DNA of 64,000 bases from Halosimplex amylolyticum (lineage in GTDB: Archaea; Halobacteriota; Halobacteria; Halobacteriales; Haloarculaceae). Under the pieces are notes generated by a model, which saw only the letters and a list, made by a program, of their open reading frames with translations, did no database searches and had not been told where the DNA came from. The DNA lies in contig NZ_JBLKNW010000001.1 of the NCBI RefSeq assembly GCF_051414035.1, forward strand, positions 1 through 64,000, in the 5' to 3' direction. A program made the position numbers and the translations under genes. Each line of letters starts with the position of its first letter. Within the stretch, counting starts at the first letter, position 1. Of the stretch, positions 8,173-17,984 are shown piece by piece.

Positions 8173-9476
8173 GCGCTCGCACCCCCGTTCCCGCGAGCGA
8201 GTTCGATCATCCGTCTGGCGTACAGACCGACGGCGAGCCCGAACAAGAGGAGCAGGGAGAGCGCCTGCACCACGTTCAGGTGTGAGAGGAGTGTGAGTTC
8301 GGCCGCCTGGAAGTACAGCGCCAGCGCGGTGCTCGAGAACGTGGCGAGCCACCCGGCGACGCCGATGCCGATCGCGGAGTGAGTGCCGATCGTCTCCGGC
8401 GTGGAGAGGTCGGGCCAGAGCGCGAAGTTCAGCGTCGTGTAGAAGCTCACGGCGACCGCGTACAGGGCGGGATTCAGGGGGGAGGTTCCGTCGCCGGCTA
8501 TGGACGGGAACACCGCGGCGAATCGCAGGTCGGACGTGTACATGACGTGGGTCAGGGCGAACAGCGCGAACGTCCAGAGGAAGATACGCGAGAGCGAGTA
8601 GTTCGCGTAGATGGCGCCGGCCATCACCGCGCCGACGACGTGTGCGACGGCGATGAACAGCCGCGTCGAGAGGTCCGGCGACTGCCACGAACTGAGGAGG
8701 AGCGATGGCGTGTCGATGATCCGGAGAAACCCGAGACTGTCGACGAAGAACACGCCGAACATCAAGACGACCGGGACGACGAAGGCGAGACTCCGTGCCC
8801 GGACCGGCTCCCCGTGACAGAACCGCCCCGTGCCGTAGGTCTCGTGTTGGGCCCCGAGCGCGTCGCGGATCGCGTCGAGACGGTCGAAGCTGACGAACGA
8901 CAGGACCGCGAGCACGACGATGCCCGGCGCCATCGCGGCGACCAGCAGGCGACTGAAGACGTCGATCGACCACGACAGCGGGATCGCGTTCGCCACGAAG
9001 TACGCGATCGCCGTGATCGCCGCGGCGACGTACCCTCGGTCAGGCACCGGAACGAGGTCGATCGCGAGCGAGAACGAGACGGGAAACCCGACCCCGAGCC
9101 CGATCGACGCCAGGACGATCCACGCGCCGAACCCGGGAACGGTCCGAACCATCGGGGCGACCAGCGTGAGCGCGAACTGGACGCAGACGACGCCGAACAG
9201 GAGTCGGAACTTCGTTCGGAGGTCCCTGCTCCAGCCGCGGCGGTCCATCGTCACGCCGGTCACGGCCGCGACGAGGAGCGTCACGAGCGCGAGCGCCGCC
9301 ATCCACGTCGAGACGGCAGTCTCGGACATCCCGACGAGCCGGGTCCCGAGATCGATGAGTCCCAGCTGGACGAACGTGATGTTGTAGTAGTACCCGGCGA
9401 CCATCAGCGCGACGAAGAGGCCGTATCCGGCCACCGTCGTCCACTGGCGGTCCCGAACGTAGGTGCTGAGCTCCAT
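8169..9476 (-). CDS. MFS-type membrane transporter
   Basis: 435 residues with about 12 hydrophobic helices and the loop VTGVTMDRRGW after the second helix, where the major facilitator superfamily carries its conserved loop. I use the ATG at 9476 (MELSTYVRDRQW), because an upstream in-frame ATG at 9560 adds a polar tail unlike the family and crosses a TTTAAA promoter-like element near 9511. Substrate unknown. It is translationally coupled to a bactofilin-like membrane protein. Confidence 0.8.
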   Translation of the reverse strand: MELSTYVRDRQWTTVAGYGLFVALMVAGYYYNITFVQLGLIDLGTRLVGMSETAVSTWMAALALVTLLVAAVTGVTMDRRGWSRDLRTKFRLLFGVVCVQFALTLVAPMVRTVPGFGAWIVLASIGLGVGFPVSFSLAIDLVPVPDRGYVAAAITAIAYFVANAIPLSWSIDVFSRLLVAAMAPGIVVLAVLSFVSFDRLDAIRDALGAQHETYGTGRFCHGEPVRARSLAFVVPVVLMFGVFFVDSLGFLRIIDTPSLLLSSWQSPDLSTRLFIAVAHVVGAVMAGAIYANYSLSRIFLWTFALFALTHVMYTSDLRFAAVFPSIAGDGTSPLNPALYAVAVSFYTTLNFALWPDLSTPETIGTHSAIGIGVAGWLATFSSTALALYFQAAELTLLSHLNVVQALSLLLLFGLAVGLYARRMIELARGNGGASA

Positions 9477-9630
9477 TTGAGCCGTCTTGCCCTGTCGTGA
9501 ACCCGGATTGCCTTTAAATGCGGTGTCGGCGGCAGTCGAACACGCCGTCACTGCGTCCACGGTGTGGAGGTGCCGTTGGTTCGAGCCGGAACTCCTCGGA
9601 ACTCGATGGGCGTGCTGCGGTAGTGCGTGC

Positions 9631-10554
9631 TCACTCGACGGCTTCTGAGCCCTTCGGTGGGAGGCCGGCGTCCTGTGGGCTCGGCGGGTCGCGATTCGAG
9701 AGGCGGTCCGCGCCGTAGACGACGACCAGGAGGACCGCGACCAGTACGAGCGGAAGCGCGCCCGTGACTTCGGCGAGCAGGTTCAACCAGGGGTCTGGCA
9801 CACCGTCAGGGATGAGCGCGTCCTGGTCGGCGGGGTGGAAGATCCCCATGGCGTTTACGCCGGCGTGAAACACCGCCACGGCGAGGACGCTCCCGCCAGT
9901 GCTGTTGTACATCCACGTCCACAGGATAGACCCGGCGAAGATGGAGACCAGCCAGAGGAGTTGCTGGGAGAGCGGCCAGCCGCCGTGGGTGGTCGTCGCG
10001 TTCACGAACAGCGGAAGGTGCCAGGCGGCCCACGCAGCGCCCACGATGGCACTCGACGCCAGCGCGCTGTAGGAATCCTGGAGAAGCGGCAGCATGAAGC
10101 CACGCCACCCGAGGTCTTCTTGGCCGCCTCCCCACACGGTTCCCCACGCCATCGCGAACAGGTAGATGAACGGTGATTCGAACTCGGTGAGGTCGACCGG
10201 ACCACCGGCGACGACGAACAGCAGGACGCCGAGCGAGAGGATAGCGAACGGGAGTCCGAGCGCGATCGCCCACCACTTTGCACCGATCCGCCATTTGAAC
10301 ATCTGGCCGACCCAGGTGCGGAGGCTGCCACCGGAGGCCCAGATGACGACCGCCGCGCCGATCGGCGGACCGAACCCGCCGAAGCCGATCAGGATGGAGT
10401 GCGTCCAGGAGGCTTCCATGCCCGAATACGCGAGCGCGCCCTGGATCGTCCAGGTGAACGCGTACGCGATCGCGACGAAACTCAGTAGGCGATGCCGATC
10501 GATCCACGGGCGGATACCGGAGCTCATTACCAACGGATGTGACAGAGACCGCAT
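9631..10554 (-). CDS. CPBP family intramembrane glutamic endopeptidase (CAAX protease-like)
   Basis: 307 residues with about eight membrane helices. The CPBP active-site motifs are present: QEDLGWRGFMLPLLQ (the EExxxR-type motif, here with ED) and AAWHLPLF (the second motif). Members cleave membrane-associated or prenylated proteins or mature peptides, and in archaea their substrates are mostly unknown. A downstream start at 10527 (MSSGIRPW) is also possible. Confidence 0.9.
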   Translation of the reverse strand: MRSLSHPLVMSSGIRPWIDRHRLLSFVAIAYAFTWTIQGALAYSGMEASWTHSILIGFGGFGPPIGAAVVIWASGGSLRTWVGQMFKWRIGAKWWAIALGLPFAILSLGVLLFVVAGGPVDLTEFESPFIYLFAMAWGTVWGGGQEDLGWRGFMLPLLQDSYSALASSAIVGAAWAAWHLPLFVNATTTHGGWPLSQQLLWLVSIFAGSILWTWMYNSTGGSVLAVAVFHAGVNAMGIFHPADQDALIPDGVPDPWLNLLAEVTGALPLVLVAVLLVVVYGADRLSNRDPPSPQDAGLPPKGSEAVE

Positions 10555-10709
10555 TTAACGGTGGTCCCGCCGAAACCGAGCCCGGAACGGGCCGTCGAGC
10601 GGGCTGAGTGCCTCTCCTTCGGTGGCAGATCGGGTCGCTCTCCGTAGAGGTCGTTCGGGGTTCCGTAGAGTGACTGACGTGGATTCGGATTCGAAGCGCC
10701 GTGAGGCTC

Positions 10710-11363
10710 CTATCCAGGCCCCAGGGTGGCGATATCGGCGCCGACTGTCGCCAGTGCGTCGGCGGGGTTCGGGTCGCTGTCGGCCAGATGCGTGTACCGG
10801 TGTGCCGGAACGGCCGACAGCGCCGCCGTGATTGCCTCACTGTACGTCTCGACGCCCGGTTCCGTCGGGTCCTCGCCGCCCCAGACGTCCCGGATGACCG
10901 TCATCGAATCGATGCGGACTTCCAGCCTGCGCGGCTCGTAGCGAGCCAGCAGTTCGGCGAGGCCGAGCTGGAGGGCGACGTACTCGACGGTGTTGTTCCC
11001 CGTCCGGGAGCCGACGGGGCGGCCGAGACGGGCGAGTTCGTCCTCCGCTCCGTCCAGGATGACCGCGCCCGCCCCCGCGGGGCCGGGGTTGCCGCGTGAA
11101 CTGCCGTCGACGTAGAGGACGAACGCGTCTCCCGTCGGCTCGGGGACGGATGGTCGGGTGAGTCCCGACTCCAGCAGGGTTTCGAGCGCGCGACGTAACT
11201 CGGACGGGGTGGTCCCGGGGTCGAAGAGGCCGCCGTAGCCGGGGACGGCGTCGTCGATGGCGTCGGTGGCGGCCGCCACCTCGTAACCGACGCCCGCGAG
11301 TACCTCGTCGACGAGCGCGGCGAGCGGCGAGAGGTGTTCGGTCGGGAGGGGGTCGTCGGTCAC
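10710..11363 (-). CDS. rnhA: Ribonuclease HI-like protein
   Basis: 217 residues. A ~75-residue N-terminal extension precedes the RNase H fold. The catalytic acidic residues are visible: D86 in YVDGSSRGNPGP, E127 in TVEYVALQLGL, D152 in VRIDSMTVI and a last Asp in DSDPNPADALA. It would cleave the RNA strand of RNA-DNA hybrids in the cytoplasm. The gene stands alone. Confidence 0.88.
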   Translation of the reverse strand: MTDDPLPTEHLSPLAALVDEVLAGVGYEVAAATDAIDDAVPGYGGLFDPGTTPSELRRALETLLESGLTRPSVPEPTGDAFVLYVDGSSRGNPGPAGAGAVILDGAEDELARLGRPVGSRTGNNTVEYVALQLGLAELLARYEPRRLEVRIDSMTVIRDVWGGEDPTEPGVETYSEAITAALSAVPAHRYTHLADSDPNPADALATVGADIATLGPG

Positions 11364-11560
11364 GCCACCTCCCCCTCCGGGCGTCGGTCCCGGGCCCGCA
11401 CACCCTCGCTCCCGGACGATCTCGCTGGCTTCTCACACCACTGCATACCGGTCCTCGGTGGGCGAGCGGGATAACCCCTTCAGGTGATGCCGCTAGCGGA
11501 CCGTTTTGAATCAGTCGGCCTTCGGAACCCGCGACGCCTGACGCACCCGGCGAGACCCTC

Positions 11561-12475
11561 TCAGCGGATCGAATCGATTCGGTCGTCGGCGAGCGGTTCG
11601 GAGTCGGCTCTGACCGACGCGTAGACGCGCTCGGCCCACTCCCGGGCGATGGGTGAGTCCGTGTCGGCAAACACTTCCATGACGCCAGTCGACTCGTCGT
11701 ATCCACCGATTCCCACGCGCTCGTCGAAGATGGCGAGTCCGTAGGGAAGCTCGTCGCGGGTCCGAAGCGTCAGGTGGCCGCTCTCGACTGCCTCGGTGGC
11801 CTGTGTCGGATACGTCTCGAAGAGTTTCTCGACGATGTGGGGCAGGTAGATGATCTCGGTGTCGGTTCTGTCGAACACCCGCTGGTGGAACGCTCCCGGG
11901 ACGAGCGGTGCCATGTGCGTCGTGTTGAATCCGCGGAAGGTGTCCGTTCCCTCCACCAGCGAGACGAACCGCTCGACCGGCCGGTACGGGTCGTCCGGCT
12001 CGGCGACGGTGACCGTCGCGTCGACGAACGGTTCGACGACGAACTCCTGGTGGTCTTCACAGATGCTGTCCAGGAGCGGCGCCATCCGATCGACGGTTCG
12101 CACGTTCGCCTCGAACCGGAGCACCTCGTCGGCGACAGCCTCACCGCGTCCGGTCAACTGGAACCGGCCGTCCACCTTCTCGACGAACCCCTGCTCGTCG
12201 AGCCACCGGGTGAAGCGATGGCTCGTCGCCCGCGAGACGTCGAGACGCTCCTCGATCTCTCCGCGGTCGAGTGGTTCCTGCCGAAGCGCTTCCAGTACCG
12301 GCCCGTGCCTGACGACGTCGCCGAGCCGGTCCGTGTCGACGCGCTCGCCCGCCGCGTGCAGCCGCTGGCCGAGGGACTGCCTGTTCCGCTCGTTCTCCAG
12401 GAGCGCCTCCAGGACCGGTGAGCCCGGTTGCTGCGTCGAGTCCCCGGAGTCCGTTCCGTCTTCGTGGGGCTCCAT
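11561..12475 (-). CDS. Winged-helix regulator with FilR1 (DUF1724) domain
   Basis: 304 residues from the ATG at 12475 (MEPHEDGTDS); an upstream ATG at 12565 adds an Arg-rich tail not expected of the family. A winged HTH lies around residues 55-120 (VLEALRQEPLDRGEIEERLDVSRATSHRFTRWLDEQGFVEK). The C-terminal half is the ligand-sensing FilR1 domain (from about residue 165), with HMAPLVPGAFHQRVFDR and RTRDELPYGLAIFDERVGIGGYD. Haloarchaea carry many paralogues; targets are unknown. The divergent flavoprotein gene at 12623 is a candidate target. Confidence 0.88.
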   Translation of the reverse strand: MEPHEDGTDSGDSTQQPGSPVLEALLENERNRQSLGQRLHAAGERVDTDRLGDVVRHGPVLEALRQEPLDRGEIEERLDVSRATSHRFTRWLDEQGFVEKVDGRFQLTGRGEAVADEVLRFEANVRTVDRMAPLLDSICEDHQEFVVEPFVDATVTVAEPDDPYRPVERFVSLVEGTDTFRGFNTTHMAPLVPGAFHQRVFDRTDTEIIYLPHIVEKLFETYPTQATEAVESGHLTLRTRDELPYGLAIFDERVGIGGYDESTGVMEVFADTDSPIAREWAERVYASVRADSEPLADDRIDSIR

Positions 12476-12622
12476 GATCGTTCTTCGACGAAGATACGAG
12501 CGGACAGATCGTAACTCTTCCTGCCGTGAATTGAAACGCGTCTCACGCGCTGAGACGCTGTTCACGTCGTCGAATCCTGTTCGGTAGGAGAGGCCAACAC
12601 CTGATCAGCCCGTAGATATGGT

Positions 12623-14023
12623 ATGGGAACGCACGAAATCGACGACGAACCGCTCGAACAGTTCGAAGCCGGATTCCACGGTGACCTGATCCGACCCGAC
12701 GACCCCGACTACGACGACGCCCGCGCCGTCTGGAACGGGATGATCGACAAACGACCGGGGGCCATCGCCCGGTGTGCGGGTGTCGCGGACGTTATCAGTG
12801 CCGTGAACTTCGCCCGCGAGAACGACCTCCTCGTGGCGGTGCGTGGCGGCGGGCACAACGTCGCCGGCACGGCCGTCTGCGACGGAGGGCTCGTCGTCGA
12901 CCTCTCGGCGCTGACCGGCGTCCGCGTCGACCCAGCGGGACGGACGGCGTGGGTCCGGGCCGGTGCCACGTGGGCAGACCTCGACCACGAGACACAGGCG
13001 TTCGGGCTGGCGACCCCCGGTGGCGTCGTTTCTGACACCGGCGTCGCCGGGTTGACGCTCGGTGGCGGGATCGGACACCTGCGCTGCAAGTACGGCCTGA
13101 GCTGTGACAACCTCCGCTCGGTCGATCTGGTCACGGCGGAGGGCGAGTATCTGACGGCCAGCGCCGACGAGAACGCCGACCTGTTCTGGGGGGTGCGCGG
13201 GGGCGGTGGTAACTTCGGTGTCGTCACCGGATTCGAGTTCGCGCTGCACCCCGTCGGTCCGGACGTAGCGACCTGCCTCGTGTTCTACCCGGGTGACCGG
13301 CTGACCGAGGTGCTTTCGGCGTACCGGGAGTCCGTCGCGACCGCTCCCGACGAGATAAGCACCCTCGTGTTCGCCGGCGAGCTTCCGGACGAAGAGCTGT
13401 TTCCCGCGGAGTGGGTCCACGAACAGAAGTTCGCCATCATGGGCTGTTACGCCGGCCCTGCCGACGAAGGGGAGACCGAACTGGCGCCCCTGCGGGAATT
13501 CACTGACCCGATCGCCGATTTCAGCGGGACGCAGCCCTACGCGGCGTTCCAGCGACTCCTCGATGCCGACTACCCCGACGGGATGCGGTACTACTGGAAG
13601 TCGCTGTACCTCGACGGACTTCCGGACACCGCCATCGACCGTATCGCGTACTGGACTCGGGCCGCTCCGTCGCCGCTATCGACGGTCGACGTCTGGCAAC
13701 TCGGGGGTGCGATTACGGACGTCGGCATCGAGGAGAGCGCCTTTGCCGGCCGCCACGCGCCGTTCCTCCTCGGAGTGGAGGCGAACTGGGAGGACCCCGA
13801 GACCGACGACGCCAACGTCGAGTGGGTCCGAGACTGCCTCGACGACATGCGCCAGTTCTCCGACGGGTCCGTGTATCTGAACTTCCCCGGCTTCCACGAG
13901 GAGGGCGACGAGATGATGCGGACGACGTTCGGCCCGGCGTACGAGCGGCTGGTCGAACTCAAAGACGAGTACGACCCCGGGAATCTGTTCCGGATGAACC
14001 AGAATATCGAGCCCACTACCTGA
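12623..14023 (+). CDS. FAD-linked oxidoreductase of the BBE (berberine bridge enzyme-like) family
   Basis: 466 residues. The PCMH-type FAD-binding domain includes RGGGHNVAG with His78, the usual covalent flavin site, and GLTLGGGIGHLRCKYGLSCDNL. The loop that carries a second flavin-linked Cys in bicovalent enzymes is GVAGLTLGGG here and lacks Cys, so single attachment is expected. The BBE C-terminal element YLNFPGF and YDPGNLFRMNQNI closes the protein. Members oxidise sugars, alcohols or alkaloids with oxygen. Divergent from a FilR1-type regulator gene, which may control it. Confidence 0.92.
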   Translation: MGTHEIDDEPLEQFEAGFHGDLIRPDDPDYDDARAVWNGMIDKRPGAIARCAGVADVISAVNFARENDLLVAVRGGGHNVAGTAVCDGGLVVDLSALTGVRVDPAGRTAWVRAGATWADLDHETQAFGLATPGGVVSDTGVAGLTLGGGIGHLRCKYGLSCDNLRSVDLVTAEGEYLTASADENADLFWGVRGGGGNFGVVTGFEFALHPVGPDVATCLVFYPGDRLTEVLSAYRESVATAPDEISTLVFAGELPDEELFPAEWVHEQKFAIMGCYAGPADEGETELAPLREFTDPIADFSGTQPYAAFQRLLDADYPDGMRYYWKSLYLDGLPDTAIDRIAYWTRAAPSPLSTVDVWQLGGAITDVGIEESAFAGRHAPFLLGVEANWEDPETDDANVEWVRDCLDDMRQFSDGSVYLNFPGFHEEGDEMMRTTFGPAYERLVELKDEYDPGNLFRMNQNIEPTT

Positions 14024-14220
14024 GCAACGACGTTCGGAGCCTTCGTCTCACTCAACCCGCAGCAGTGAGGTTCGCATTCGCGCTATCTCGACAGCACGAC
14101 TGCTGAAACCCATTCATCATCCGAGGGGTTCAACAGGGTCCTGTTTCGACGTTCTCGCCAAGTACTCGCTCGTCGTCCCGATTGACGGGACGTCCCGGAA
14201 AGAGCCTCACCGTCGTGCCG
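14024..14220. other. Convergent intergenic region
   Basis: 197 bp between two converging genes; only termination signals are expected and I see no gene. Confidence 0.5.
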
Positions 14221-16218
14221 TCACATCTGGTATCCCAGGAGATTCCAGTAGGCGAGTACGAGCGCGAAGGCGACGCCAGCGACGCCGACCGCGGTAAACT
14301 GCATTCGTGTCGAGCGACTCCAGACACCCCGCCGCCAGGCCACCCCCGCGAGGACCAGCGTCGCGACACTCGCGAGGGCTCCCACGAGCGGGAACAGCAA
14401 GACCACCTGCAACGGCAGCGGATCCCCGAGGAGTGCCGCCCGTGGGTCGCTCACCACCACGACGACAAATCCGAGTACGAACGCCAGATAGCTCACCGCT
14501 GCGAGTCCAGCGACCCGGCGAGTGTGCCGCAGCGGCGAGGTCGGTCGTTCTCGCGTCCCGCCACGGTACCGTCGCCAGAGACCCGTCGCCGTCCATCCGA
14601 AGACTGCTCCGAGAAAGACCAGGATGCTCAGGCCGGCGATGGCCGCGTGCGTGGTCGGTTGCTCGGAAGCAGCGAGCCGTTCGTAGGCCGAGGGAGGTCT
14701 GCTGTCGAAGAACAGGTGGGTTATTTCGCCGTCAGTCTCCCCGAAGACGAGGGCGTCCGACCCGTCGACCGCCTCGAAGTACAGTGCTTCCACCTCGACC
14801 CACTGCGTCGACCCGCCGGGACCGGTCGTGACGAGCCGATCCTGTTCGTCGACGGTGACAGCGACGTTCGACTGCACGCTCAGCAGTTTCTCCGACGTGG
14901 TGTAGGGGGACCTGAGTGCGCGATAGGTGCCGGTCACGTCGCTCGCCCTGGTCGGTTCGCCCTCGGGCCGGGGCGTGGACTCCTCGTTCGGGTAGTACTC
15001 CTCGATCAACGCGTCGAGCAGTTCGTCTCTGGCTTCGATACCGCCAGGGCTGTTGTACGAGACGAAGAGCCCGACGCCGTGGTTCGGGAGCAGGGCCACC
15101 AGGCTGTGGAACTGCTCGGTGTCGCCGCCGTGGCCCACGATACGCACGTCGTTCCGGCTCAGTTCGTAGAACCCGAAGCACATCCCGTTCAGTCGGTCGT
15201 CGTTGCCGAATCGCCGTTCGTGCATCGCGGCCGTCGACTCGGGGTCGAGGATGCGCCCCGCAGTGGTCGCTCCACCCTGCAGGTGGGCGCGGACGAACTG
15301 TGCCATGTCGGTCGCCGTTGTGGTCATCGAACCGGCTGGCGGCATCCCGACGTACTCGAAGTCGCCCTCGCGGTACCGACCGTTCGAGGTCGTGTACCCT
15401 TTCGATAGCGCGCCGTCGATAGCGTCCGGGACGGGCTGGTCGAACGTGCTCTGATCCATCCCCAGCGGCTCGAAGATCTCCGCTTCGGCGTACTCGCCGA
15501 ACGACGATCCGGCAGTCGAGGCGGCGACGTGACCGGCAAGCGCGGCCCCGTAGTTCGAGTACGCAGTGAACTCACCCGGAGGCCGAACCCTCGCCGGTCG
15601 TTCGTGCCGGAGCATCGTCGGGAGCGGCCGGAGATCCGATTCGTCCAGGACGAACGTCCCGCGAGCACGGTCTTCGAACCCCGCAGTATGGGTCGCGAGG
15701 TGGTCGAGCGTGATGGACTGGTCGTACGTGTCGGGTATCGTGATTCCGTCGAGGTACTCGTTCACGTCGGTCTCGAGATCGAGCCGGCCGGCCTCGACGC
15801 CCTGCACGACCGCCGTCCACGCGAAGAGTTTCGACGTCGAACCGATGCGAAAGAGCGTCTCCTCGGCCTCGACCGGCGCGTCCGTCCGGACGTCCCGGAC
15901 GCCGTATCCCTTCGTGAACGTCGAATCACCGTCGACGACCGCGACCGTCGCACCGGGGATCTCGTGTCCCTCGAGCTGGGCGTTCATCACGCCGTCGAGG
16001 AACGTCTCGAAGGCCTCCGGATCGGCCAGCGGTCCACCGGACTGGTCCTTCTGGTTCGACTCGGTCGCGCTCGCCCTGCCGGATGCGTTCTGGAGCGCGA
16101 GCGCCGCGGACCCCGTCGCCGCGAGGCCGCGAAGCACACTACGTCGAGAGTGCGTGTCGCACTGCCCGTCACCAGGGGTGGCATCGGTCGTTGTCTGTGG
16201 TCGTGACGTACTCTCCAC
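14221..16218 (-). CDS. Class C beta-lactamase-like serine hydrolase with C-terminal membrane domain, Tat-exported
   Basis: 665 residues. GTG start at 16218 gives a Tat motif SRRSVLRG (residues 24-31) and a hydrophobic stretch. The hydrolase domain shows the SXXK motif S127-T-S-K130, YSNYGAA for the YxN motif and VGHGGDTEQF for the third motif. After about residue 500 come four to five predicted membrane helices. This architecture (AmpH/PBP-related hydrolase plus membrane tail) is common in haloarchaea, which lack peptidoglycan, so the substrate is probably another ester or peptide. It begins 3 bp after the DUF998 gene, so the two are in one operon. Confidence 0.9.
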   Translation of the reverse strand: MESTSRPQTTTDATPGDGQCDTHSRRSVLRGLAATGSAALALQNASGRASATESNQKDQSGGPLADPEAFETFLDGVMNAQLEGHEIPGATVAVVDGDSTFTKGYGVRDVRTDAPVEAEETLFRIGSTSKLFAWTAVVQGVEAGRLDLETDVNEYLDGITIPDTYDQSITLDHLATHTAGFEDRARGTFVLDESDLRPLPTMLRHERPARVRPPGEFTAYSNYGAALAGHVAASTAGSSFGEYAEAEIFEPLGMDQSTFDQPVPDAIDGALSKGYTTSNGRYREGDFEYVGMPPAGSMTTTATDMAQFVRAHLQGGATTAGRILDPESTAAMHERRFGNDDRLNGMCFGFYELSRNDVRIVGHGGDTEQFHSLVALLPNHGVGLFVSYNSPGGIEARDELLDALIEEYYPNEESTPRPEGEPTRASDVTGTYRALRSPYTTSEKLLSVQSNVAVTVDEQDRLVTTGPGGSTQWVEVEALYFEAVDGSDALVFGETDGEITHLFFDSRPPSAYERLAASEQPTTHAAIAGLSILVFLGAVFGWTATGLWRRYRGGTRERPTSPLRHTRRVAGLAAVSYLAFVLGFVVVVVSDPRAALLGDPLPLQVVLLFPLVGALASVATLVLAGVAWRRGVWSRSTRMQFTAVGVAGVAFALVLAYWNLLGYQM

Positions 16219-16221
16219 GGT

Positions 16222-16905
16222 TCACTCACTACGCTGGGTGGTCGCGTCAGGACGGCTGGATTCACCGAGCAGATAGCCGGCGAGCGCGATCATCCATATC
16301 ATCACGGGGTATACCATCATCCGTTCGGTCCCGCCGTGGTTGATCGGACCGAACGCGGCCGTGTTGCCAGCGTCCCCGAGGACCATGAGGACGATGAAGA
16401 CGAGTCCGAGACCACCGGCGAAAACCGACACCGCGCGCATCGTGCCGGACAGCCAGGTCGCACTCCCGATGGCTTCCAGATTGAAGAACACGAACGCCAC
16501 GAGCGCAAACAGCGAGTGGAGTCCGCCCGTGTCGAGCGGGAACGCGCTGGCTCCGAGCGCCCCGACCCCGGCGAGCACAAAGACGGCCAGCAGCCAGCGC
16601 TTGCCGTGGGATCGGTAGCAGAGATACCCACCGAGGACGTTGAGCACGCCGACCACGGCCAGAGACGCGTTGAATAGCAGGGCGGTTTCCGGGATGACTC
16701 CGAGGTCGCTGATGGCGGCCGCACCGAAATCGTAGTCGGGAGCCATCGCTGCTGCGAGCATGATGACCGTCATGAACTGGGACGCGAGCGCGAGGAAGAC
16801 GACCCCGGCGAGCTTCCGGTCGCTGGACAGCGTCTCTCTGATGGTCAGGGCGAACTGGTCGTACGCGGTCACTCGACTCACGACGTTCCGGGACGATGGT
16901 GTCAA
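16222..16905 (-). CDS. DUF998 family membrane protein
   Basis: 227 residues with about six hydrophobic helices and the FGAAAISDLGVIPETALLFNASL segment characteristic of DUF998 proteins. Function unknown. Transcribed immediately upstream of the serine hydrolase gene with a 3-bp gap. Confidence 0.85.
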   Translation of the reverse strand: MTPSSRNVVSRVTAYDQFALTIRETLSSDRKLAGVVFLALASQFMTVIMLAAAMAPDYDFGAAAISDLGVIPETALLFNASLAVVGVLNVLGGYLCYRSHGKRWLLAVFVLAGVGALGASAFPLDTGGLHSLFALVAFVFFNLEAIGSATWLSGTMRAVSVFAGGLGLVFIVLMVLGDAGNTAAFGPINHGGTERMMVYPVMIWMIALAGYLLGESSRPDATTQRSE

Positions 16906-17250
16906 TACGCTATTGTGTATCGCTTGCAGGATCAGGCAGGGAATACCTTACTCGAAGATACCCACCAGAGAAATTGCGGCTGTCGGTCAGCTGTCGTGGC
17001 TAACGGCGGCGTTATTGGGCTCTCGACTGCGTGAGACCACACCGTCACTATCTTGCGACTCACCGAAACCACGGCCGAAATATTCGAGGGGCGTCCGGTA
17101 CTGTGAGCGCCGGCCGCCCCCACGCTACAGCGGATTCGTGGATTCCGCTCCGTCTGTGGTCGCAGGTCGCCCGATAGGGACGACTTTCCAGCCGTCGAGT
17201 CCCTCGCCGTCGACGGCGATCAGACGAGAGAGTTGACTGTCCGACGACGC
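16906..17250. other. Gene-free stretch, with a possible decayed coding fragment
   Basis: 345 bp. Around 16920-17060 the base composition is less GC-rich than the neighbours. On the minus strand, positions 17250-17128 read in frame directly after the PadR stop as about 40 codons (…LSRLIAVDGEGLDGWKVVPIGRPA…) ending at TAG. They have no start codon. The GLDGW…VVPIGRP pattern resembles the end of nitroreductase/SagB-like proteins; this may be a remnant or chance. Confidence 0.3.
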
Positions 17251-17541
17251 TTACGCGGGCTCGCCGTCCGCGTCGACGTACTGCGCCTCCCAGTCTCGGC
17301 GGGCTTCGATCTCCCGGCGCCCGCGCCGGGTGAGACTGTAAAAGTTGGTCCGCCGGTCCCGTTCGCCCTTCTCGACGAGACCCTTGTCGACGAGCGTGTC
17401 GAGGTTCGGGTACAACCGCCCGTGGTGGATCTCCTTCTCGTAGTAGTCTTCGAGCTCTTCTTTGATCGCGAGGCCGTGCGGTTCGTCGTCGCCGGCGATC
17501 GCGTACAGCAGGTCGCGCTGGAACCCAGTCAAGTCGTACAT
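17251..17541 (-). CDS. PadR family transcriptional regulator
   Basis: 96 residues from ATG 17541 (MYDLTGFQRDLLYAIAGDDEPHG). The PadR winged helix shows GLAIKEELEDYYEKEIHHGRLYPNLDTLVDKGLVEKGERDRRTNFYSLTRRGR. An upstream in-frame ATG at 17613 would run through the TATA-like ATTAACTAT element and is rejected. These proteins are usually repressors with phenolics or unknown inducers. The start is preceded by a 10-bp palindrome that could be its operator. Confidence 0.92.
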   Translation of the reverse strand: MYDLTGFQRDLLYAIAGDDEPHGLAIKEELEDYYEKEIHHGRLYPNLDTLVDKGLVEKGERDRRTNFYSLTRRGRREIEARRDWEAQYVDADGEPA

Positions 17542-17542
17542 T

Positions 17543-17552
17543 GAACTAGTTC
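17543..17552. promoter_or_regulatory. Palindrome GAACTAGTTC next to the PadR start
   Basis: A perfect 10-bp palindrome directly upstream of the padR-like start codon and downstream of a TATA-like ATTAACTAT (17566-17575, minus sense). Its position fits autorepression by the encoded regulator; this is inference. Confidence 0.4.
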
Positions 17553-17984
17553 CTGATACGACTGCCGGATAGTTAATTCTGTCGAGTTTTCGGTGTATTC
17601 CCAGCGAAACCACGACTGTGCAGTTTCGCCGTCGTCTGTGAAATCAGAGATGACGATATCTCGAAGTGCCGTCCGAGACTGCGAGCACCGACAGCGAAAG
17701 TGGTCCAGTTTCGATCCGACGACGGCTAGCGTCTCTCTCCCGAATTCCCGTTCGACGATACACGAACTCGAGGGTCGGAGCGACCACCGATTCCGACCAC
17801 ACGTGCAGGCACGTGCCGACGCTGCTCCTCGAAGAGCGGGGTGGCGACGAGTGGATCGTCACGCAGGGCGCCGGTCTCCGAGCCGGGTTCGCACTGAGTC
17901 GACCGTGACCCCCCGACGGGATTCCGAGGGACGTCCGGCGAACCGGGCAGATCACTTTTGCCTTCGAGTTCCGTGTGGTAGGCA
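17553..17984. other. Intergenic region without a convincing gene
   Basis: About 430 bp between divergent genes. Short open frames are present on both strands but none has recognisable motifs. A TATA-like CACTTTTGCC at 17953-17962 probably serves the downstream dehydrogenase. Confidence 0.45.

Noticed and set aside
17666..17908. 80-codon plus-strand frame before the FAD/Fe-S gene
   Set aside because: Its end looks vaguely coding, but there is no motif, and the opposite strand is equally open; not supported.
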